Positions 1 to 4,128 of a stretch of 5,982 bases of DNA are shown in pieces. The stretch is taken from NCBI GenBank assembly GCA_947631725.1, contig CANRML010000080.1, forward strand, positions 1 to 5,982. Direction: 5' to 3'. A program made the translations under genes and the position numbers. Numbering within the stretch: the stretch's first letter is position 1; each line of letters begins with the position of its first letter. The notes under the pieces are model-generated. The model was not told where the DNA came from, ran no database searches, and worked only from the letters and a program-made list of their open reading frames with translations. Source of the stretch: an uncultured Clostridia bacterium (GTDB lineage: Bacteria > Bacillota > Clostridia > TANB77 > CAG-508).

Positions 1-362
1 TATATATCTATTTCTGCTTTTAAACAATTATCAATTGGTACAACTATTCTTGTTTTTTGTATTTCATTATTGATTTTGTTTTTCTTTAATGTATCATATT
101 GTTCCTTAGTTATATTTTTTTCTATTTCATACTTTTGTGAAATTTGATAATTGTTATCAGATTTAATATTCCCATTTGTTTTTATAGTATATACATAATT
201 TGTATTTGCTTCTTTTTCAGAAGTTGAAGTTTGTTTTCTTAATCTAATAAGTGTAAATCCATCATCATATATAAAGACCTGATCAATTTTAGTACTTGCC
301 TCTATTTTTAAGTCTTTTGGTAGTTCTTTGATTTCATACTTTCTTTCTATTTCTTGTTCCAT
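1..362 (-). CDS. CYTH-domain protein (triphosphate tunnel metalloenzyme-like), 3' end cut off by window edge
   Basis: The frame is open from an ATG at 362 to the left edge (120 codons, no stop). The protein begins MEQEIERKYE, placing the family signature ExExK at residues 4-8. Other CYTH tunnel residues follow in the expected order: RLRK (40-43), a basic TIK (59-61), YEIEK with two Glu (78-82), Arg105, and ExD at 117-119. CYTH proteins form an eight-stranded beta tunnel that binds triphosphates with divalent metal; known members include inorganic triphosphatases, thiamine triphosphatases and class IV adenylate cyclases. The substrate here cannot be told from sequence. The ATG shares one base with the grpE stop (TAATG), so translation is probably coupled and the gene is co-transcribed with hrcA-grpE. 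A GGTGGTGGT run just upstream could act as a weak ribosome binding site. The family assignment is fairly sure; a cytosolic soluble enzyme is inferred from the absence of a signal peptide. Confidence 0.85.
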   Translation of the reverse strand, partial: MEQEIERKYEIKELPKDLKIEASTKIDQVFIYDDGFTLIRLRKQTSTSEKEANTNYVYTIKTNGNIKSDNNYQISQKYEIEKNITKEQYDTLKKNKINNEIQKTRIVVPIDNCLKAEIDI

Positions 363-850
363 TAATTTGCTACCACCACCATAGAGTGTCTAATCACCTT
401 TGTTCCTATTTTATAGCCTTTTCTATATTCTTGCACAATTTCCTTTTCTCCCTTTGTTTCATCTTGAATACTTGATACTGCTTCATGTAATTCTGGATCA
501 AAAGTTTCTCCTACTGTTTTGATTTCTTCTACACCTTTTGCCTTTAGTGTATCTTGGAATTGTTTTAATACTAATTCAATTCCTTTTTTAAATTCTTCGT
601 CTTTTGTTTCTACTTTTACTGCATTTTCTAGGTTGTCTAATATAGGTAATATATTTCCAATGATATCTGCCAAAATCATGTTATATAAATTGTCTCTTTC
701 TTTTTGGCTTCTCTTTTTGTGGTTTTCAAATTCTGCCAATACCCTTTTGTATCTGTCCATAAGTTCATCTAGTTCTTGTTGTGTTGGTTCAACATTTTCT
801 ATGTTTTCCTCTTTTTCTTTTACTTTCTCATTTTTTTCTTGTTCTGCCAT
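362..850 (-). CDS. grpE: GrpE nucleotide exchange factor
   Basis: GrpE is the cytosolic homodimeric co-chaperone that releases ADP from DnaK. Counting from the chosen start (162 aa), residues 1-28 are a charged, Glu/Lys-rich disordered lead. Residues 28-80 form the long dimerisation helix, including the conserved AEFENHKKR stretch (39-47) and an ILDNLENAV segment. The C-terminal beta domain carries FDPELHEAV (117-125) and the closing GYKIGTKVIRHSMVVV (145-160), matching the GrpE signature. Two positions differ from the commonest form: Thr replaces the usual Asp/Gly/Glu before KVIR, and HS replaces PA after it. Two ATGs are adjacent, at 853 and 850. GGAG at 857-860 lies only 3 nt from the first but 6 nt from the second, so 850 is preferred; the alternative adds one Met. 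The gene starts 15 nt after the hrcA stop, and its ribosome binding site abuts that stop, so it is in the same CIRCE-controlled operon. Identification is firm. Confidence 0.97.
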   Translation of the reverse strand: MAEQEKNEKVKEKEENIENVEPTQQELDELMDRYKRVLAEFENHKKRSQKERDNLYNMILADIIGNILPILDNLENAVKVETKDEEFKKGIELVLKQFQDTLKAKGVEEIKTVGETFDPELHEAVSSIQDETKGEKEIVQEYRKGYKIGTKVIRHSMVVVAN

Positions 851-865
851 CATTTTCTCCTTTCT

Positions 866-1877
866 CTACATATCTTTTTCATTTAATTTTTTACTAATAT
901 ATTTCATTACAGATATTACTTTTGAATAATTCATCCTCTTAGGTCCTATAATTCCAATAGTGCCTAAATCTTTATTACCAACTTTATGTTTAAATGTAAT
1001 AATACTAAAATCTTTTAATTGTTCCTTCTCATTTTCGTCTCCTATATATACATTTATGTCTTTTGCAAATCCAGTATTTAGCATATCTGCCATAAGATCT
1101 TTTTCATCAATAATATTTATAAAGTTTTTTGCAACAGTTAAACTATTAAATTCTGGTAAGTCAAAAGCTTTATTTGCTCCTTCTAAGTATATTTGTCTTT
1201 CTTCTTGCAAAACTTTTTTTATTTGTTCAATAATAGGTTTTATTACTTTCACACTGTATTTCATTTCATTAATTAAATAATCTTGTAGAGGTATATCAAT
1301 AATTTCTAATGGCTGGCCTTTTAACTTGTTATTGAACATATAATTTATGGTTTCAACTTGCTTTTCTGTAATATCTTCGTCAAATTTTATAATTGTTTCT
1401 TTTACTAGTCCTGTGTTTGTTAATATAATTGCCATCAACATACGGCTTCCTAATAAAACAAATTTAATTTCTTCTATTCGTTGCGTATCTGCGCCTGGTC
1501 CAATTGCTACTGTTGTATAATGTGTAATTTCTGAAATTGTTGTTGTTGTTAGTTTAGTTAATTCTTCTATTTCATTAACTTTAGTCTCTAATTTTTCACT
1601 AATGTATTTAATTTCTTCTACACTAATATTATCATCTCGTAATAATTCATCTACATAGTAGCGATATCCTTTTTCTGATGGTACTCTTCCACTTGATGTA
1701 TGTGTCTTTTCTAGATATCCTGCTTTTTCTAAATCTGCCATTTCATTTCTTATTGTTGCACTACTATAATTTAGTTCTTCTTTTCCGTGTTAATTGATTT
1801 GAGCTAATTGGTTCTGCTGTATTAACATATTCTTCTACGATAGCTTGTAAGACTTTTTTCTTTCTTTGGTCTAACAA
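866..1877 (-). pseudogene. hrcA: HrcA heat-inducible transcription repressor, interrupted by a one-base frameshift
   Basis: HrcA binds CIRCE operators and represses chaperone operons until heat or unfolded protein titrates GroEL away. The N-terminal part (1877-1785) reads MLDQRKKKVLQAIVEEYVNT..., the family's winged-helix start. The rest (frame ending at 866) includes SSATIRNEMADLEKAGYL, HTSSGRVPSEKGYRYYVDELL, and the GAF-like C-terminal domain with GIIGPKRMNYSKVISVMKYI. The two frames join only if one base is removed within CGGAAAA (1781-1787). The corrected reading LTRKEELNYSSATIRN restores family spacing exactly and gives 336 aa, a normal HrcA length. Uncorrected, translation ends at TAG 1764-1766 after about 37 codons, and the ATG at 1741 that opens the second part has no ribosome binding site. 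Both parts keep full conservation, so this is either a sequencing or assembly indel or a very recent mutation. The start is taken as TTG at 1877 because it gives the family N-terminus and is ideally spaced from AGAGGTGAT; an in-frame ATG at 1883 overlaps that site. Confidence 0.9.
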
Positions 1878-1881
1878 TTTC

Positions 1882-1890
1882 ATCACCTCT
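1882..1890 (-). promoter_or_regulatory. hrcA ribosome binding site that decides a TTG start
   Basis: AGAGGTGAT matches the 16S anti-Shine-Dalgarno partner AGGAGGTGAT over nearly its full length. Its GAGG core is 8 nt from TTG 1877, but the in-frame ATG at 1883-1881 overlaps the site itself and would be a poor start. Confidence 0.75.
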
Positions 1891-1891
1891 T

Positions 1892-1918
1892 TTAGCACTC
1901 TTGTTGTTTGATTGCTAA
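1892..1918 (-). promoter_or_regulatory. CIRCE operator (HrcA-binding site), proximal copy
   Basis: On the plus strand the site reads TTAGCACTC, 9 bases, GATTGCTAA. The consensus is TTAGCACTC-N9-GAGTGCTAA, so one arm is perfect and the other has a single mismatch (T for G at its third base). It lies between the -10 box and the hrcA ribosome binding site, where bound HrcA would block transcription of its own operon (hrcA, grpE and the CYTH gene). Confidence 0.95.
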
Positions 1919-1924
1919 TTCTTA

Positions 1925-1956
1925 TATATATTATATCCATTTTTAGCACTTGTCAA
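1925..1956 (-). promoter_or_regulatory. sigma-A type promoter of the hrcA-grpE operon
   Basis: A perfect -35 TTGACA lies at 1956-1951. The -10 region is an AT run containing TATAAT at 1935-1930 (15-nt spacer) and TAATAT at 1933-1928 (17-nt spacer), and I cannot say which is used. Transcripts would begin just upstream of or within the proximal CIRCE, so the operator would be part of the 5' leader. The -35 box lies inside the second CIRCE-like repeat. Confidence 0.8.
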
Positions 1957-1969
1957 TACTTTCTGCTAA
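1943..1969 (-). promoter_or_regulatory. second, degenerate CIRCE-like operator over the -35 box
   Basis: On the plus strand TTAGCACTT and TTCTGCTAA flank a 9-base spacer, the same 27-bp geometry as the proximal CIRCE. The outer six bases of each arm (TTAGCA / TGCTAA) match the consensus perfectly, and the left arm matches at eight of nine; the inner right-arm bases are degenerate. It contains the TTGACA box, so an HrcA dimer here would block RNA polymerase directly. The two sites are offset by 51 bp, roughly five helical turns, and would face a similar side of the DNA. HrcA binding is inferred. Confidence 0.65.
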
Positions 1970-1970
1970 A

Positions 1971-1992
1971 TTTTTTGTGAATTTTTTGTGAA
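1971..1992. repeat. two tandem 11-bp A-tract repeats upstream of the hrcA promoter
   Basis: The plus-strand unit TTTTTTGTGAA occurs twice in direct succession (1971-1981 and 1982-1992). The T6 tracts are exactly 11 bp apart, close to one helical turn, and lie upstream of the hrcA -35 box on its minus-strand side. Phased A-tracts of this kind bend DNA or act as an UP-like element; either role here is inference. Confidence 0.6.
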
Positions 1993-2008
1993 CTCTTTTG
2001 TATGTAAT

Positions 2009-2055
2009 AAAAAAGTCAATTAATCAATATTTTTAATATTGTTAAATGACCTTTT
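2009..2055 (-). terminator. Rho-independent terminator after the DUF1540 gene
   Basis: In the minus-strand RNA, CAATATT-AAA-AATATTG forms the hairpin top. The stem continues outward after a one-base bulge, with one internal mismatch, through TCA/TGA and GG/UC to AAAA pairing with the U tract. Six U residues (2014-2009) follow the stem. It lies 15 nt beyond the DUF1540 stop and closes the surface-protein cassette before the hrcA promoter. The A-rich opposite side could allow weak termination on the plus strand, but no gene is seen there to need it. Confidence 0.85.
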
Positions 2056-2069
2056 ATGTTTTGTTTTAT

Positions 2070-2237
2070 TTAATTATTTTGATACTCATAGCTTGAGCAC
2101 ATTGATTCATCAGGTGTTTGTGTTTCACAATCTTCCATTGGCGCTACTTTTATTGCCTTTAATGTACACATATTTTGTTGTCCATTATTAAATTTGCAAG
2201 ATTCTACTGTGCAATGTATTTTTTGATTTCCTTCCAT
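2070..2237 (-). CDS. small Cys-rich DUF1540 protein
   Basis: This 55-residue protein begins MEGNQKIHCTVESCKF and has four Cys that fit the DUF1540 pattern: C9 and C14 (C-x4-C), then C24 and C37, with C47 as an extra. The IHCTVESCKFNN...MCTLKAIKV core is the family's usual strand order. DUF1540 proteins are small and common in spore-forming Firmicutes; their function is not established, and the paired Cys suggest metal binding or disulfides (inference). There is no signal peptide or membrane segment, so it is probably cytoplasmic. A perfect AGGAGG (2247-2252) lies 9 nt before the ATG. The gene starts 46 nt after the sortase stop with no terminator between them, and a strong terminator follows, so it is probably the last gene of the surface-protein cassette. 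A promoter of its own in the 46-nt gap cannot be excluded. Confidence 0.85.
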   Translation of the reverse strand: MEGNQKIHCTVESCKFNNGQQNMCTLKAIKVAPMEDCETQTPDESMCSSYEYQNN

Positions 2238-2283
2238 TTTATTATACCTCCTATAATTTTAGTATGTGCACTTTTTATATTTA

Positions 2284-2940
2284 CTATACACTTGCTTTCA
2301 CAATAATTCTTTTTTCTGAATTCATTGTACAAGTAATTAAAGTTATTTCTCTTTTTCCACCAGTGTTTTGTGATAAGCAACTAGTATCTTTAGGTAATAC
2401 TTTATAAATATCATAGATTAAATATTCTAGCTTTTTGTTTTGTTTGTCTGTCACATAAATCTTATCTTTAATTTTCAATTTTTTTAAGTTATGAAACATT
2501 ATATTGTTTTGAAAATTATGTCCTGCTATACAAAAATTTCCTATTTGATTTGCATCTGCTCCCCAAAATTTTGTTACTGATACATTTAATGCTTGTTTTG
2601 AATATGGTTTTATTACATATGTTTCTAATCCTATATTTGGTATTTCTAGTTTTGCCTCTACTTCATACCCTTTATATTTTAAAGGAATATTTCTTTTATC
2701 TTCAGTGTTTTCATCTTTATCTTTTTTAGTTTCTTTTATAGTTTCATTTATAGTTTCATTTGTAGTTTCATTTGCAATTTCTTCTTGTTTTTCTGTTCTT
2801 TCTGCTATATATTGATTATCTGTTTTGTTGTTTGCAATTTTATTTTCTTGATATATTTCAATTCCTAGCCATACTGTTATAACTAATAATATACAACATA
2901 TCAATATACTAAAAAATATTGCTAACTTTTTTCTTTTCAT
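2284..2940 (-). CDS. sortase family transpeptidase, membrane-anchored
   Basis: Sortases cut LPXTG-type signals between Thr and Gly and join the protein to peptidoglycan. Numbered from Met1 at 2943 (219 aa), residues 3-6 are basic, 7-29 form one membrane helix, and about 31-88 are a charged, low-complexity extracellular stalk with a NETT/NETI/NETI/KETK repeat (58-73). The sortase beta-barrel fills about 95-219. The catalytic triad is visible: His142 in IAGHNF, Cys205 in TLITC, and Arg212 in EKRIIVKA. N-terminal anchoring with a TLxTC motif fits clostridial sortases of the class D or related group, but I cannot fix the class. Adjacent ATGs occur at 2943 and 2940; AAGGAG (2947-2952) is 3 nt from the first and 6 nt from the second, so 2940 is preferred. 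The gene lies about 50 nt downstream of an LPKTG protein, its likely substrate, with no U-tract terminator between, so the two are probably co-transcribed. Confidence 0.92.
   Translation of the reverse strand: MKRKKLAIFFSILICCILLVITVWLGIEIYQENKIANNKTDNQYIAERTEKQEEIANETTNETINETIKETKKDKDENTEDKRNIPLKYKGYEVEAKLEIPNIGLETYVIKPYSKQALNVSVTKFWGADANQIGNFCIAGHNFQNNIMFHNLKKLKIKDKIYVTDKQNKKLEYLIYDIYKVLPKDTSCLSQNTGGKREITLITCTMNSEKRIIVKASV
2728..2773 (-). repeat. 12-bp in-frame tandem repeat in the sortase stalk
   Basis: A plus-strand unit close to AGTTTCATTTAT is repeated about four times, encoding NETT, NETI, NETI, KETK. The repeat is a multiple of three, so copy-number change would lengthen or shorten the stalk between membrane and catalytic domain without breaking the frame. 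Confidence 0.75.
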
Positions 2941-2960
2941 CATTTACTCCTTATGTAATT

Positions 2961-2983
2961 GGGGGCATTTATATTATGCCTCC
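2961..2983 (-). promoter_or_regulatory. intercistronic stem-loop between the LPKTG gene and the sortase gene
   Basis: In the RNA, GGAGGCAT pairs with ATGCCCCC (seven pairs and one A-C mismatch) around a 7-nt loop. It begins 8 nt after the LPKTG stop and ends 8 nt before the sortase ribosome binding site. No U tract follows, so it is not a standard terminator. It may protect the upstream mRNA or reduce sortase expression relative to its substrate; both are inference. Confidence 0.55.
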
Positions 2984-2991
2984 ACCATTTT

Positions 2992-3975
2992 TTATAGATA
3001 TTTTTTAGTTATATATGCAACACTTACAATTGATATTAAAAATGCTATTGTTACTACTAGAAAAATATTTTTCCCTGTTTTTGGTAATTCTTCTGGCATT
3101 TCTTCTTGTTTTTCTTCTTGTTCTTCAATTTCTTCTGTTGGTTTTACTGTGAAATCGAAGTCTTTTTCTACAATTGTTTCATCTGATTTTTCTCTATCTA
3201 CTAATCTTAAAGTTACTGTATATTCTCCTGCTTTACTAAATATTCCTTTTAAATTTAATTCTTGTGATATATCTTCTCCACCTATTGCATAACCTTGAGC
3301 ATTTCCCCATCCGTCATCTATAATATCAAATTTTGCATTGTCTTGAGTGCTAAATCCTTCTAATTTAACTGTTCCTTCATCTGGTGCCTTTTTTATTTCA
3401 CCTTCTAATCTTGCTTTTGCATAAGGGCGTCCCATTGCTGAAGAATATGTTAAAATGAAATCTGTTTCTTTTCCCTCTATAATATCTGTTTTAGGTTCTA
3501 AAGACAATGAATAGTCTGCATATATTGGTTCTACTGTTACTGTTTCTACTTTTCCTGATGATATATCATCATAACTTGTTGTACCACTTTCTGATTTTAA
3601 ATTTGTTCCTGTTACTGTAAAATTTGTTGGATTTGATGTTTTTAGTCCTTCTTTTGCTTTAAAAGTAATTTTAGTGTCATCTTTAGTTGTTGTTAATTCA
3701 CTATATTCTACTGTTACTTTGTCCCCTTCTGCACTTCCTGTTCCATTTTCTGTTGAAACATACTCAAATATATCATCATCAAAGTCTACTTTTATTGTAA
3801 AGCTACCTAATGGTTTTCCAAATGCTACTGTAAGTATTACTTGTTCATTTGGGTGTATAAGTTTTTTGTCTACTGATACTGAAAAATCATCTAATGTATC
3901 TGCATAAACACTTCCTGTAAAAATAGTCATTAACAATATTGTTAAAATTGTAATACATATGATAGTTTTCTTCAT
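2992..3975 (-). CDS. secreted LPXTG cell-wall-anchored protein with cohesin/Ig-like domains
   Basis: This 327-residue protein has all parts of a sortase substrate. Residues 1-25 are a signal peptide (KK, hydrophobic core, cleavage likely after VYA). Two beta-rich regions follow, about 27-149 and 151-278. The first, with ...SFTIKVDFDDDIFEYVSTENG..., resembles cohesin-type beta-sandwiches in which a hydrophobic strand precedes the D-x-x-x-F-E-Y turn; this assignment is tentative. Residues 279-296 are a Glu-rich wall-spanning stretch. The sorting signal is LPKTG (297-301), a hydrophobic helix (about 304-322) and a KKYL tail. The frame extends upstream to a TTG at 4080, but the start at 3975 is chosen because it begins the signal peptide and has AAAGGAGG (3986-3993) 10 nt upstream. 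The sortase gene follows directly. The ligand is unknown; without a visible dockerin partner, a structural or adhesive role is as likely as a cellulosome role. Confidence 0.9.
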   Translation of the reverse strand: MKKTIICITILTILLMTIFTGSVYADTLDDFSVSVDKKLIHPNEQVILTVAFGKPLGSFTIKVDFDDDIFEYVSTENGTGSAEGDKVTVEYSELTTTKDDTKITFKAKEGLKTSNPTNFTVTGTNLKSESGTTSYDDISSGKVETVTVEPIYADYSLSLEPKTDIIEGKETDFILTYSSAMGRPYAKARLEGEIKKAPDEGTVKLEGFSTQDNAKFDIIDDGWGNAQGYAIGGEDISQELNLKGIFSKAGEYTVTLRLVDREKSDETIVEKDFDFTVKPTEEIEEQEEKQEEMPEELPKTGKNIFLVVTIAFLISIVSVAYITKKYL

Positions 3976-4000
3976 ATTAAAAATTCCTCCTTTTTTTGTT

Positions 4001-4029
4001 TTTATAGTATTATTATGTCGATTTTTCAT
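4001..4029 (-). promoter_or_regulatory. candidate promoter of the LPKTG-sortase-DUF1540 cassette
   Basis: ATGAAA (4029-4024) and TATAAA (4006-4001) are separated by exactly 17 nt and match the -35 and -10 consensus at four and five of six positions. The site follows the terminator of the ABC gene and precedes the LPKTG ribosome binding site by 7 nt, which would give a very short leader. In DNA this AT-rich a chance match is possible. Confidence 0.35.
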
Positions 4030-4065
4030 AAAATTATTTTTCCAAGTTTTGTAATAAATTTTTGC

Positions 4066-4119
4066 AAAAAAAATATCCAATTTTTTTGGATTTTTTTCAC
4101 TCCTTAATAATTGGATATT
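4066..4119 (-). terminator. terminator after the ABC transporter gene, with two competing stems
   Basis: In the RNA, arm A (AATATCCAAT, 4119-4110), arm B (ATCCAA, 4091-4086) and arm C (ATTGGATATT, 4081-4072) precede a run of eight U (4073-4066). C can pair with nearby B (6 bp, 5-nt loop) or with the more distant A (10 bp, 28-nt loop). Both stems end at the U run, so either could terminate. The structure starts 9 nt after the ABC stop codon. An unattached AAGGAG (4105-4100) lies in the larger loop. Confidence 0.75.
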
Positions 4120-4128
4120 CTTAATATT

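Noticed and set aside
519..929. Plus-strand open frame of 136 codons
   Set aside because: It is antisense to grpE and the end of hrcA, rich in Ser/Phe as expected from the complement of Lys/Glu codons, with no ribosome binding site or recognisable domain.
960..1280. Plus-strand open frame of 106 codons
   Set aside because: It is antisense to the conserved HrcA C-terminal domain and has no family features.
1878..1949. Upstream extension of hrcA to a GTG at 1949
   Set aside because: It would translate through the -10 region and the CIRCE operator and precede the family N-terminus.
2961..2983. Stem-loop after the LPKTG gene as a Rho-independent terminator
   Set aside because: No U tract follows the stem; it is listed instead as an intercistronic structure.
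3674..3907. Plus-strand open frame of 77 codons
   Set aside because: It is antisense to the first domain of the LPKTG protein, with Ser/Val-rich shadow composition.
3976..4080. Upstream extension of the LPKTG gene to a TTG at 4080
   Set aside because: It would put 35 non-conserved residues before a clear signal peptide, start inside the preceding terminator, and ignore the AAAGGAGG before 3975.
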